Positions 53,538-62,995 of a DNA stretch of 64,000 nt are shown here, piece by piece. The translations under genes and the position numbers were made by a program. How positions within the stretch are numbered: position 1 is the first letter of the stretch; each line of letters starts with the position of its first letter. The notes under the pieces were generated by a model. The model had not been told where the DNA came from. It saw only the letters and a list, made by a program, of their open reading frames with translations, and ran no database searches. This stretch comes from Bdellovibrionia bacterium (GTDB lineage Bacteria > Bdellovibrionota > Bdellovibrionia > Bdellovibrionales > JAGQZY01): positions 372,001 through 436,000 of the forward strand of contig JAUICP010000001.1 in the NCBI GenBank assembly GCA_030427805.1, in the 5' to 3' direction.

Positions 53538-54929
53538 ATGATTAGTCAGATGAAATCTATTATTTTTACTTTGATTGCTATTTTCGGCTTTCAAATAAGT
53601 GCATGGGCTGCACCGCAAATTGATCCAAGGCTTGAGCCGTTAATGAATGGATCCGTTGAAAGCGCAGAAATGGTAACGGTTATCGCGACCTTTAAGGATC
53701 CGCAATTTTTACCTTATCTTTCTAACTCGATCTATACCTATCAAGATGTCCGTTGGGCTCTTCAACAAAACGCTTATAACGCGCAAAAAGACCTTTATGA
53801 CATTTTAAAAAATGGTGCGGAATCAAATAACATTCCCATGAAAATGACATCTATATGGTTGGCTAATGCGATGATCATCGAAATGCCGGCATATCTTGTT
53901 CGCTACTTAGCTGAATACGACCAAATTGATACTCTCATTGCCGATTATGAAATGAGCATCATTATGCCTTGGGATGGTGGTGAAACACAGCCCTGGGCGT
54001 CGCTTGAGGCAAATGACTATACATATGGCCTTAAAAAGCTTCAACTTCCTGAGTTAAGAGAGGCTGCTCCAAATATCAACGGTGAAGGTGTTAATGTTGG
54101 TATCATCGACACAGGTATTGAGGCGAGCCACCCTGATCTTCAAGGTAAGACAATTGGTTTCAAAGATTTCGTTTCTAACAATTCCGATCCATATGATGAT
54201 CAAGGTCATGGTACCCATGTTGCGGGAACCATCGCCGGAGGATTTGCCTCGGGGACGGCAATTGGTGTTGCTCCAAACGTTAAACTGACGATCGCAAAAG
54301 TTTTTGATCGTCGAGGTGGAGCTACTTTTGCTCGTATTTTAAAAGCTATGGAGTGGATTGCAGATCCCGATGGAGATCCAAACACTAACGATGCACCGGC
54401 GCTCGTTTCTAACTCTTGGGGTGGAGGCTCTTCGAGCTCTCGCAAAGACCCTTCAAGTGAAGCTCTTTGTAAAGCTGTAACTAACTGGGTAAAATTAGGA
54501 ATCTTTCCAGTTTTCGCAGCGGGGAACTCAGGGAGTCGTGCTTCAAGTGTCGGTTTACCAGCAGCTTGTCCAGATGCCTTTTCGGTTGGTGCGACTGACA
54601 AGAATGATCGCATTGCTTCATTCAGTTCTCGCGGTCCTGCTCAATGGTCTACAGGAAACATCATTAAGCCTGAAGTTTCTGCTCCTGGTGTAAACGTGAC
54701 TTCCTCGTTCTTGCGCTCTTCTTACCGACAACTTTCTGGTACATCGATGGCAACTCCCCATGTTGCGGGGATGGCGGCTCTTCTCTATCAAGTCGCTCCA
54801 GATGCTGATGTTTCTAGTATGGCCCAAGCAATCATTCGAGGAGTTAACGACCTCGGACCTGATGGGCAAGATAATGATTTCGGTTGGGGACGTATTAATG
54901 CCCTCCAATCGATTCGCCCTCAGCAGTAA
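53538..54929 (+). CDS. Exported subtilisin-like serine protease (S8)
   Basis: 463 residues: signal peptide (cut after AWA), I9-like prodomain (~25-150), and subtilase domain with Asp191 (GIIDTGI), His224 (GHGTHVAG), Asn in FAAGNSG and Ser403 (SGTSMATPHVAG). All catalytic residues are present. GGAGG precedes the ATG. Secreted proteolysis of prey or detritus is the likely role. A strong terminator follows. Confidence 0.96.
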   Translation: MISQMKSIIFTLIAIFGFQISAWAAPQIDPRLEPLMNGSVESAEMVTVIATFKDPQFLPYLSNSIYTYQDVRWALQQNAYNAQKDLYDILKNGAESNNIPMKMTSIWLANAMIIEMPAYLVRYLAEYDQIDTLIADYEMSIIMPWDGGETQPWASLEANDYTYGLKKLQLPELREAAPNINGEGVNVGIIDTGIEASHPDLQGKTIGFKDFVSNNSDPYDDQGHGTHVAGTIAGGFASGTAIGVAPNVKLTIAKVFDRRGGATFARILKAMEWIADPDGDPNTNDAPALVSNSWGGGSSSSRKDPSSEALCKAVTNWVKLGIFPVFAAGNSGSRASSVGLPAACPDAFSVGATDKNDRIASFSSRGPAQWSTGNIIKPEVSAPGVNVTSSFLRSSYRQLSGTSMATPHVAGMAALLYQVAPDADVSSMAQAIIRGVNDLGPDGQDNDFGWGRINALQSIRPQQ

Positions 54930-54953
54930 TTCAAATTTTTATTCGTCTATAGT

Positions 54954-54984
54954 AAAAAGCCCAGATTTAATCTGGGCTTTTTTT
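54954..54984. terminator. Strong bidirectional intrinsic terminator
   Basis: AAAAA, stem GCCCAGA (54959-54965) with TCTGGGC (54971-54977), five-base loop, TTTTTTT: T-runs on both strands. It serves the subtilisin gene and, overlapping its last two bases, the convergent MOSC gene. Confidence 0.93.
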
Positions 54985-55627
54985 ATTGGAGTTTCTCTGA
55001 CAATTTATTGAGTAGATCCTGAGGAAATGCTCCGTTTTCGCGGGCCCTCTCTAAGTGTTCACCAGTCCAGGTTTTTTTATTTAAGTGCAGGTTATAAACT
55101 TCGGTTATGCTGAAAAAACCATGACTCTTTTCAACTCGGAGAAATTGATCATCCAAGGTGATTTTCCCTGGCTCTAGAACGCGAAAATAAACACCACTTC
55201 TGCCAAGATCAATCATCGCCTTTTGTCCCTCTGGATGTTTCATTCGAATGTTAACCTTACTGCAGGGGATTCGCGGATAGGTGGCCTGCAATTTAGTAGT
55301 TCCAACTTGAAAGATGTCCCCAACGGAGACTTCTTCTTCATTTAATGTATTGAGACTTAAGTTTTCACCAAGAGCACCAAAGGTATAATCTCCGCCTCCG
55401 AGAGCCCCCATGTACTGGTTGGCAGCATCCATTCCAAAGGCATAAACGACACTGTCTGGAGTCCCGTGGGCCTTGGCGTTAGCAAAGCGATCCCCGTCAA
55501 TGTTTTCAGAGTTTACGATAAGAGGCCCCGCAATAGGAGTTTTCTCCATGGAAGATAGAGCTTCCTTTCCATTCCACTGCATTTTCTGCGGTAGACCGAT
55601 ATTGAGAGATACTATTGTTGCTTCCAC
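54983..55627 (-). CDS. MOSC-domain protein (YiiM-like)
   Basis: 214 residues. MOSC domain features: TPIAGPLIVNSENIDGDRF, DYTFGALGENLSL, VGDIFQVGTTKLQATYPRIPC with the conserved Cys that would bind molybdenum cofactor, and a YiiM-type C-terminal helical part (~170-214). Such proteins reduce N-hydroxylated compounds using molybdenum cofactor. GTG start with AGGAGG upstream. Confidence 0.9.
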   Translation of the reverse strand: MEATIVSLNIGLPQKMQWNGKEALSSMEKTPIAGPLIVNSENIDGDRFANAKAHGTPDSVVYAFGMDAANQYMGALGGGDYTFGALGENLSLNTLNEEEVSVGDIFQVGTTKLQATYPRIPCSKVNIRMKHPEGQKAMIDLGRSGVYFRVLEPGKITLDDQFLRVEKSHGFFSITEVYNLHLNKKTWTGEHLERARENGAFPQDLLNKLSEKLQ

Positions 55628-55684
55628 GAGCCCTCCTGTTTTTTATTTCTTCATACCCTATTTGGATAAAAAAATAAAAGAGAA

Positions 55685-56941
55685 TTAAAGTTCCTCCTGA
55701 TTTCTTAGGAGTAATCGTCCTCCTCTAAAAAACTCAGAAAGATCAAAAGAGGAAGGAGACGCTAGATAAGGAAACTCATTAGACAGTGCGCGAGAGGGTG
55801 AAAAATCCTGGTAGGGCCTGTTAATACCAGTCAAAAATTGATCAGTGACACTTTGAGGTCCAGCAATATAGAAAGAGTAAATCTTTTTAAAGATGTCATC
55901 GGAAAAGTCTCGTCCTCCGCATGTTCCACTCAATGGAATGTTATTGAATATCGCCCTTTCGATTTCTAGAAAATTTGAAGCCTTTTGATAGCAGGATTCA
56001 TTTAAATTAATGAGTAAAGAATCATTTGAAAAAATTCCGGAAACATTGATGAGATCCTTTTCATTCCAGTGGCGTCTGCCATCAAGATCGTCATAGGCCT
56101 TGATGTTTTCATATATTCTGACTTGAAAGGGATAGAGTTGGTTAACATCTTCGGTGAACGGATCTAATGTATTAAAACTTTTCTTTAATGGATTATCACC
56201 GGCTCCTAAGAAGTTTTTCTTCGTAGAATCGTGAAGACCTACATTGACGATTTCGGGGCGGCCCGTACGGTCAGCCTTGTGAAAGTGCCCTCTTGGCCTA
56301 TTTTTCCAGAGGCTTTGTCCGGCGACCCCGTAAAGGCCGCTTTTAAGTCCGAGAGCTTGCAGGTTGACTTCAAAAGAAAGACTGAGAACATTGACGTTCC
56401 GAATTCCATTAGTCACTTCTAAGGGGTTCACCTCGATAAAATTCTGTCTGAATACCACTCCATCAAAGCTCGGTAGAGAGATAAAGAAAGGGTCTGCTTT
56501 CGCGCCTAAGAAGCTATGGGCAATATCACCATGGCTCGTTGTTTGATTAAACTCACCTTGTAGTGGGTAGCCATCCGGAAACTTTGGGCTTGTTAAATGG
56601 CAGCTATATTTTTGTGGACCTCGAAAAGATTTTCTAGAAAACTGGCAATCTATCATAAGTTGATCACCAACGGAGTTAAGCCAAAGTCGATTGCCTTGGG
56701 TGTGTAACTCTTGTTTTCGCATCATTATTTTAAAGCGAGATTGAGTAGAAAATTTCCCTATGGCGGGAAGGCCCGATTGAGTATTTAGAGTAATATTTAG
56801 AAAACCGGGTCTCTGTGGTGAGTGAAATACATAGATTCCAGCGAGATCCACTCTTGGATTCACGGGTCCATCGATATGATCGTCAGCAAGAGAAAAGACT
56901 GTAAAACAGAGAACAGAAAGAAAAATAAGAGAGCGAGCCAT
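55685..56941 (-). CDS. Exported DUF4331-like protein
   Basis: 418 residues with a Sec signal peptide (cut near SLA). The mature start DDHIDGPVNPRVDLAGIYVF, repeated FxSPxxPGFLxI and GRPEIVNVGL motifs match DUF4331, whose function is unknown. Two or more Cys pairs (CQFS/SCHL, SGTCGGRD) are likely disulfides. The leader has GGGGG 21 bases upstream but AGAGG is the ribosome site. Confidence 0.75.
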   Translation of the reverse strand: MARSLIFLSVLCFTVFSLADDHIDGPVNPRVDLAGIYVFHSPQRPGFLNITLNTQSGLPAIGKFSTQSRFKIMMRKQELHTQGNRLWLNSVGDQLMIDCQFSRKSFRGPQKYSCHLTSPKFPDGYPLQGEFNQTTSHGDIAHSFLGAKADPFFISLPSFDGVVFRQNFIEVNPLEVTNGIRNVNVLSLSFEVNLQALGLKSGLYGVAGQSLWKNRPRGHFHKADRTGRPEIVNVGLHDSTKKNFLGAGDNPLKKSFNTLDPFTEDVNQLYPFQVRIYENIKAYDDLDGRRHWNEKDLINVSGIFSNDSLLINLNESCYQKASNFLEIERAIFNNIPLSGTCGGRDFSDDIFKKIYSFYIAGPQSVTDQFLTGINRPYQDFSPSRALSNEFPYLASPSSFDLSEFFRGGRLLLRNQEEL

Positions 56942-57160
56942 GAATAAAACCTCTTTGCCCCCTTGATTCAGGGGTGCTAATTACCATAGACTTTTTCTCT
57001 TGAGAAGAATTCTTATAAACTTTTTCGAACTTACGCCGTATAAAGCATCATAGGTAATTTTCTCCTAAAAGAGTCATATTTTAATCCTGTTTGTTTCGGG
57101 ATTTTGTTTTGACCTCTATTTTTTCTTGTTGAAGAATTAAATGGTTTCAAGGGGTAGTGA

Positions 57161-58042
57161 GTGGAGATCGATAACTCGAGAATTTCCGAGGACTTACGAA
57201 AAGTCACATATTCAGATACTTATAATAATCCTCTGCAAAATAAGCTGATTAAGTTAATCGAAAAAGCATTAGTCAGACAAAAGTTTTATCAAAGGTTTTT
57301 GGATTTATACTACCGTGTTGATCAAGGTGAGGCTGTAAACACTGCAGTTTTAGAAGCCTTCGGTTTAAAGGTCGAACTTAAGAAGGGTTCACTGGAAAAC
57401 ATACCCAAAAGAGGACCTGTTATTGTTGTGGGCAACCATCCATTTGGAATAGTTGATGGGATCGTTGTCGCCAGTATGATTAAAAGCGTTCGGCCTGATC
57501 TTAAAGTCATGGCCCATCAGGGAGTTTCTGACATCCCTTTGTTCTCGAAATATTTTTTACCCATTAATTTTTCGGGAACAGAAGATGCGAAAAAGATAAA
57601 TAAAAAAACAATCCATGATTTTAAAAGCCATGTTTCAAATGGGGGAGTTGGGGTCATTTTTCCTGCGGGAGCTGTTTCGACCAAGCGCCCTATTTGGAAG
57701 AAAAACACAGATCCACCTTGGTTTCCGTCAGCAGCTAAATGGGCTCGAGATTTCAATGCTCAAGTAGTGCCCGTTTTTATTGATGGACATTGTGGACCAC
57801 TCTTTCAATTGGTGAGCCAATTCAGCATGACACTTCGTTTGGCTTCTTTACTCTATGAAAATACGCGTCTGATAGACAGCGAAATAGGTATGAGAGTCGG
57901 GGAGCCAATTGATGTGCGAGCTCTTTCATGCAAAATGGAACCTGTCGAGATGACCGAATACTTCCGCAAAGAAACCTATGGTTTGGCGGGTCTTGACGAA
58001 AGAGGCCGTTGTCTAAAGACTAGTGTTATTGCGAATGCATAA
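57161..58042 (+). CDS. Lysophospholipid acyltransferase family protein
   Basis: 293 residues, membrane-associated PlsC-type acyltransferase. Motif GNHPFGIVDG has His93 and Asp99 (five residues between, the NHPFGxxDG subgroup), and FPAGAVS is the glycerol-phosphate site. GTG start with AAGGGG seven bases before. Probably acylates a lipid precursor. Co-oriented with kefF/kefC, 28 bp apart. Confidence 0.85.
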   Translation: MEIDNSRISEDLRKVTYSDTYNNPLQNKLIKLIEKALVRQKFYQRFLDLYYRVDQGEAVNTAVLEAFGLKVELKKGSLENIPKRGPVIVVGNHPFGIVDGIVVASMIKSVRPDLKVMAHQGVSDIPLFSKYFLPINFSGTEDAKKINKKTIHDFKSHVSNGGVGVIFPAGAVSTKRPIWKKNTDPPWFPSAAKWARDFNAQVVPVFIDGHCGPLFQLVSQFSMTLRLASLLYENTRLIDSEIGMRVGEPIDVRALSCKMEPVEMTEYFRKETYGLAGLDERGRCLKTSVIANA

Positions 58043-58070
58043 AATCTCTAAATTAGAAAAGGACTCCTGA

Positions 58071-58679
58071 ATGGCACGTCTTTTGGTATACTACGCTCAT
58101 CCAGGTCACCAGTATTCAAGAGTGAATTCGGCAATGGCCAAAGTGGCCCAATCAGTTTCGGGAATTACTTTTGTTGATCTGTATGCGAAATATCCACGAT
58201 TCGATATCGATATTGATGAAGAGCAGGCTCTACTTAAGGAGCACGAAGTGATTCTCTTTCAACATCCATTGTTTTGGTATTCAGTGCCACCAATCGTTAA
58301 AGAGTGGTTTGATCTCGTACTCGAGCACGGCTTTGCCTATGGATCTGGAGGCGATAAGCTACAAAACAAAATAATGATGAACGCAATCTCTGCTGCGGGC
58401 CCACAGGATGCCTACTCAAAGGAGGGGTATCAGAGGTATCCCTTGCGAACATTTTTAACTCCAATTGAGCAGACCGCCCATTTATGCAATATGAAGTATT
58501 CCGCACCTTATATTTTATTTTCAGCTATTAAAGCAAGAGAAGACAATGAGATAAAATTTCATGTGGAGTCTTATCTTCAGATTTTAGAAGCTATTCGCGA
58601 TGATTTATACGACTTTGAAACAGCAACTTCTTTGGAGTTTATCAAGGCCGAAAAAATTCCACTAAAGGTGCTAAACTGA
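58071..58679 (+). CDS. kefF: KefF-like NAD(P)H quinone oxidoreductase, K+ efflux ancillary protein
   Basis: 202-residue flavodoxin-like FMN protein (YYAHPGHQYSRVN, FQHPLFWYSVPPIVKEWFDLVLEHGFAYG, ISAAGPQDAYS). KefF binds to and activates KefC and reduces quinones. AAAGGA precedes the ATG. Stop overlaps the kefC start by one base, the classic kefFC arrangement. Confidence 0.93.
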   Translation: MARLLVYYAHPGHQYSRVNSAMAKVAQSVSGITFVDLYAKYPRFDIDIDEEQALLKEHEVILFQHPLFWYSVPPIVKEWFDLVLEHGFAYGSGGDKLQNKIMMNAISAAGPQDAYSKEGYQRYPLRTFLTPIEQTAHLCNMKYSAPYILFSAIKAREDNEIKFHVESYLQILEAIRDDLYDFETATSLEFIKAEKIPLKVLN

Positions 58680-60637
58680 TGACCGATGTATTGTTACTCG
58701 CTTGCCTCTTTTTGTTCGCTGGAACCATAGCCGTTCCCATTGCATCCAAGTTAAAGCTGGGTTCCGTTCTCGGTTATATAATTGCGGGAATATTGATTAG
58801 TCCGCTACTTACTTCTTTAAAAGTTGACGTAGTAACGCTTCAGCACTTTGCAGAGTTTGGTGTTGTAATGATGCTATTCCTTGTAGGACTTGAACTTGAA
58901 CCAAAGAGATTGTGGGAGATGCGAAGTAAACTTCTCGGTCTTGGCGGATTACAAGTCCTAATCACAGCAGGCCTTGTTGCTGCAGTTGCTCAATTCTTTG
59001 GCTTACCTTTAGGAACGTCAATTGCCATTGGATTTGTATTCTCGCTTTCGTCGACGGCGATTGTTCTTCAGACGTTGAATGAGCGCGGTCTCATGAAGAG
59101 TGAAGGGGGGCAGAATAGCTTCTCTGTTTTATTGTTTCAAGATATCGCAGTGATTGCGATGCTTGCCATGATTCCCCTGCTCGCACCAAAGGACCCAGCG
59201 GCTTTTGCCCAATTAATTCAGCCAGCAATTGAAGCGGGAATTCAACTCGTGGGAGGATCGACTTCAAGTGAAGGAACTCATCATTCTATAAGCTTAGTAA
59301 AGGGACTACCGAGCTGGCAGCAAGCACTTGTTACATTTGCCGCCATTGCTTCAATTATTTTCGGTGGTATTCGGCTTTCAAGGCCGTTTTTTAGATTTGC
59401 CGCTTCGGCGCGACTCAGAGAAATTTTGGTGGCTGCAGCTCTTTTATGGGTGGCAGCGATTGCACTCGTGATGTCGATGGTAGAATTGTCTCCGGCATTG
59501 GGTACGTTTTTGGCTGGGGTCGTTCTCGCCAACAGCGAGTATAAACATGAACTCGAAGGAAACATCGATCCCTTTAAAGGATTACTTCTCGGACTCTTTT
59601 TTATGACAGTCGGAGCGAGTATTAATTTTACACTCTTGTTTAATAATTTGGGGATGGTCCTGGGATTAGCTTTTGGGGTCATCGTTCTTAAGGCAAGTGT
59701 ACTCTATGGATTAGCTCGCATGTTTAAAATGCATGGAGGTGATAAATGGTTATTTACACTAGGCCTTGCCCAGGCAGGGGAGTTCGCCTTTGTTTTGTTA
59801 GCATTTATAGTTGCCAATAAGGTTATGCCGAGTTCTCTTTCGGATTTGTTGCTGTTAGTTGTTGCCCTAACAATGCTTCTTACGCCCGCACTTTTTATTA
59901 TTCAACAGAGATTCTTTAGCAAAGGGCCCGCCGCTAAAGAGCGACCTGCCGATGAAGAGAAAGAAAAGGAACCAATTATAATTGCCGGACATGGCCGTTT
60001 TGGTGGCGTCGTAAATAGAATGTTGAGAGGATTTGGGTATGAAACAACGGTCCTCGATTTCAACTATGATCAACTAGAAATGCTTCGTAAGTTTGATTTT
60101 GAAGCCTATTTTGGGGATGCGACTCGGCCTGAACTACTTCATGCTGCCGGTATCGAAGAGGCTAAGATTTTAATTATCGCCATTGATGATCAGAAAACAA
60201 TAACTCAGCTCACCAAATACTGTACCGAAAACTTTCCAAACTTGCACGTCATCGCTCGAGCAGTGAATAGACATCACGTTTATGAGCTCTATGCAGCTGG
60301 CTGTAGAGATATTATTCGCGAGACATTTGATAGTAGTCTTCGCTGTGGAAGGTCTGCACTCGAAGCCCTAGGTCACCACCCATTTGATGCGGAAAGAAAG
60401 ACAAAGCAATTCGAAATTATGGACAAAAGGGCTTTAAGAATTCTTGCACCACTTTTTAATCCGGATATTCCGGCCCAAGAAAACCCCGAATATGTTAAAA
60501 AAATACTTGAAGTTCGCAAGGAGCAAGAGGCTTTATTGCAGGGGAAAGATCGAGTTTACGGTAAGCATATAGATCGAGGTTGGTTCCCACCCACAATGAA
60601 AGATGTAAGGGCCGAAGAGGCTGAACATCACTCCTAG
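58679..60637 (+). CDS. kefC: Glutathione-gated K+/H+ antiporter KefC (CPA2)
   Basis: 652 residues: ~12 TM CPA2 transporter domain (LVGLELEPKRLW, SLSSTAIVLQTLNERG, ALGTFLAGVVLANSEYKHELEG) and a cytosolic TrkA-N/RCK domain with AGHGRFGG (~437) and YFGDATRPELL. Closed by glutathione and opened by glutathione adducts, giving protective acidification against electrophiles. Fits with gshB, GST and MSR genes in this window. Confidence 0.95.
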   Translation: MTDVLLLACLFLFAGTIAVPIASKLKLGSVLGYIIAGILISPLLTSLKVDVVTLQHFAEFGVVMMLFLVGLELEPKRLWEMRSKLLGLGGLQVLITAGLVAAVAQFFGLPLGTSIAIGFVFSLSSTAIVLQTLNERGLMKSEGGQNSFSVLLFQDIAVIAMLAMIPLLAPKDPAAFAQLIQPAIEAGIQLVGGSTSSEGTHHSISLVKGLPSWQQALVTFAAIASIIFGGIRLSRPFFRFAASARLREILVAAALLWVAAIALVMSMVELSPALGTFLAGVVLANSEYKHELEGNIDPFKGLLLGLFFMTVGASINFTLLFNNLGMVLGLAFGVIVLKASVLYGLARMFKMHGGDKWLFTLGLAQAGEFAFVLLAFIVANKVMPSSLSDLLLLVVALTMLLTPALFIIQQRFFSKGPAAKERPADEEKEKEPIIIAGHGRFGGVVNRMLRGFGYETTVLDFNYDQLEMLRKFDFEAYFGDATRPELLHAAGIEEAKILIIAIDDQKTITQLTKYCTENFPNLHVIARAVNRHHVYELYAAGCRDIIRETFDSSLRCGRSALEALGHHPFDAERKTKQFEIMDKRALRILAPLFNPDIPAQENPEYVKKILEVRKEQEALLQGKDRVYGKHIDRGWFPPTMKDVRAEEAEHHS

Positions 60638-60794
60638 ATAGACCCATTTTGAAACAGAATGCGGCATTTCTGTAACAAAACTCCATGAAAAAATACTAGT
60701 CAGATTTTTAAGTTATAGCTTATAGACACTCCTGTTATCGAACTCTTAGCCTTTGAGTCGGTATAGCCTTTGCAATTTTTTAGAGTGGGTTTCT

Positions 60795-60830
60795 TAAAAA
60801 ATACACTGTTCTCATTCAATGTATTTTTTA
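60795..60830. other. AT-rich 11-bp inverted repeat
   Basis: TAAAAAATACA and TGTATTTTTTA are perfect arms 14 bases apart in the 226-bp gap after kefC. T/A runs on each side would suit a weak terminator; it could also be an operator for the next gene. Confidence 0.35.
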
Positions 60831-60863
60831 GGTTGATATTTGGTACGGGCTATTGGAGGAAAA

Positions 60864-62375
60864 ATGTTGTCCAGGTTTTCGTTCACTTTTTTTTGTACAC
60901 TCATGTTCATTTTCAGTACTCTACTCTTTCAAAACTGCGGCGAATCTAAGGATTTGTCTCTAAAGTCGGGCAGTAATCAGGGCACGAATGGTGATCCCGA
61001 TAAAAATGACCCAGTAGAAGAGCCACTAGAGGAGGAGCCCGTAGCGACTCCTACTCCGGAGCTTCCAGTTTTTTCGGCACTTAATAAAATTTCGGCGGGA
61101 ATCTCCGAAACGACATACAGTCTAAAACATACCTCAGATGGTGGTTATGTGACTGCTGGTCGCATCGCAACTGACCACGCAACTCCTGATACCAATAATA
61201 TATTTTTCGCCAAGTGGAATTCGGTTGGAGTATTGGAGTACTCGAGATCGATCGGTGGAAACTTAAATGATCAAGCCTTTGATATCATCGAGTTAAATGA
61301 CTCCTATATGTTAGTTGGTCTGTTAAAGAGTTTTCAACCGGCCTTTCGCGCTGATGATGCCTTTATCATGAAGCTTAATAAGGCGACAGGGGCAGTCATG
61401 ATGTCCAAGGTGATTTTCGGAGATGGCGACGAGCAACTTCGTGATATCGAGTTCTATACAGATAGTAATGCTATGCAAGCTCTAGTAGGTGCTGGCTATA
61501 CCTCGGTCGTTAATGACGGGTTAGAAGATGGACTGGTTATGAAATTCGATCTCAATGGAAATGTTATTTGGCAGGTCGCTCTTAGTGATGGGACTAATAA
61601 TATTCGGTTTAATGATGCCGTTCATGTGCCCAACCAGGGAATTTATGCTGTTGGATACCTCAATGATGGGACCCAGGATGATGCGATCATAGTTAGACTG
61701 AGTGAAGCGGGTGCTCTACTAGGAGCTAAAGTGATGGGGCAAGCTGGCTCTGATCGTTTTAACGAAGTCGAGTATGCTAATAATCAACTTGTTATTGGTT
61801 CAAAAATCGGAAACCTCGGCTTCGGGGCCAGTGATGGTGCACTTGTCCGTATGGATGCCAGCCTCAATGTTCTATCAACCACATTAGTTGGTGGGTCGAT
61901 GTTTGATGAATTTACGGCCGTGAAAGTGACGAGTGGAGGTATCGTGCTTCTTGGCAATACGGCTTCTACTGGCAATGGTCTCAATGATGTTATGGTTGTA
62001 AAACTTGATGATGATAATAAGCTGAGCTTTGCCACAGTATATGGTGGTGGTGGCGATGATGGAAGCTTCTTTGGATCTCTTGATATGCGTGCAGATGGCG
62101 GAATTGCTGTGACGGCTAGGGTTATGGAGTCAGCTGTAGCTGGAGATAGCGACATGGCCAGCTTAGACGCCGCATTACTGTTACTTGATCAATTCGGAAA
62201 TATTGATGGAAGTTGCACTGGAGTCATCGAGAATCAGGTCTTTGGAGTTACAAATATAAATTTGGCGGCCACAGACAAAACTCTTACGACTTCCAATGCT
62301 GCACATTTAAGTATAGAGGATTTTACTGTTGCGGCACTTAACGCCAACGCTGTGAACACAAATCAGTGTAACTAA
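60864..62375 (+). CDS. Lipoprotein with beta-propeller-like repeats
   Basis: 503 residues from ATG 60864, with GGAGGA three bases upstream; the earlier frame start at 60840 lacks one. Lipobox LFQNC (Cys25) indicates a lipoprotein. A low-complexity Pro/Glu linker follows, then repeated blades (DDAFIMKLNKATG, DGLVMKFDLNGNVIW, DDAIIVRLSEAG, DGALVRMDASLN, NDVMVVKLDDDN), each about 55-60 residues: SBBP-type propeller. Likely surface-exposed binding protein. Confidence 0.8.
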   Translation: MLSRFSFTFFCTLMFIFSTLLFQNCGESKDLSLKSGSNQGTNGDPDKNDPVEEPLEEEPVATPTPELPVFSALNKISAGISETTYSLKHTSDGGYVTAGRIATDHATPDTNNIFFAKWNSVGVLEYSRSIGGNLNDQAFDIIELNDSYMLVGLLKSFQPAFRADDAFIMKLNKATGAVMMSKVIFGDGDEQLRDIEFYTDSNAMQALVGAGYTSVVNDGLEDGLVMKFDLNGNVIWQVALSDGTNNIRFNDAVHVPNQGIYAVGYLNDGTQDDAIIVRLSEAGALLGAKVMGQAGSDRFNEVEYANNQLVIGSKIGNLGFGASDGALVRMDASLNVLSTTLVGGSMFDEFTAVKVTSGGIVLLGNTASTGNGLNDVMVVKLDDDNKLSFATVYGGGGDDGSFFGSLDMRADGGIAVTARVMESAVAGDSDMASLDAALLLLDQFGNIDGSCTGVIENQVFGVTNINLAATDKTLTTSNAAHLSIEDFTVAALNANAVNTNQCN

Positions 62376-62401
62376 AATAGATTCTTTGTTAATATTTCCA
62401 C

Positions 62402-62995
62402 ATGGAATTTAAGATCATTGAATGGGTAGGAGAAGAACTCCTGCCCTTTGTCGACAAAGTCGCAGAACTACGAATCAAAGTCTTTCGGGAATTTCCCTAT
62501 CTCTATGAAGGGGACTTGGCCTACGAAAAAAAATACTTAGATGTCTATTTAAAATCAAAGAAAAGCTTGGTTATTGGCGTTTTGCACGAAGACCGTCTCA
62601 TCGGTGCTTCAACGGCTCTTCCTCTATTTGATGAGTCCGAAGAATTTAAAACTCCTTTTGTAACTGCCGGTTACGATATCTCAAAGATTTTCTACTTTGG
62701 AGAATCAATTATATTACCTGAATACCGCGGAAATAAGTTAGGTCATGAGTTTTTTACGCGTAGAGAGGCTTTTGCGCGAAAAACCTTAAACCATTTACAG
62801 TATACTTGTTTTTGCGCCGTTATACGCCCAGATGATCATCCTTTAAAACCGCCTAAGTACAAACCTCTTGATTCATTCTGGGGCCGCTTAGGATATGAAA
62901 AATCAAGTCGGCTTAATGTTCAATATAAGTGGCAAGACATCGATAAATCTGCGGAAGACTTCAAGAGTATGAATGTATGGCTTAAAAGGTTTTAA
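62402..62995 (+). CDS. GNAT-family N-acetyltransferase
   Basis: 197 residues. The acetyl-CoA loop is LPEYRGNKLGHEFF, with flanking strand ILPEYR and a helical FFTRREAFARKT. A conserved C-terminal WGRLGYEKSS is also typical. Substrate unknown. No ribosome site; TAATAT ends six bases before ATG, so it may be leaderless. Confidence 0.85.
   Translation: MEFKIIEWVGEELLPFVDKVAELRIKVFREFPYLYEGDLAYEKKYLDVYLKSKKSLVIGVLHEDRLIGASTALPLFDESEEFKTPFVTAGYDISKIFYFGESIILPEYRGNKLGHEFFTRREAFARKTLNHLQYTCFCAVIRPDDHPLKPPKYKPLDSFWGRLGYEKSSRLNVQYKWQDIDKSAEDFKSMNVWLKRF

Noticed and set aside
54206-54613. 135-codon minus-strand frame inside the subtilisin gene
   Set aside because: Antisense to the catalytic domain, rich in Ala/Pro/Ser as expected from reverse reading; no start signal.
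59281-59682. 133-codon open frame on the minus strand inside kefC
   Set aside because: It is antisense to a conserved TM region, has no ribosome site and its protein is low-complexity Ser/Pro/Lys-rich: a codon-bias shadow.
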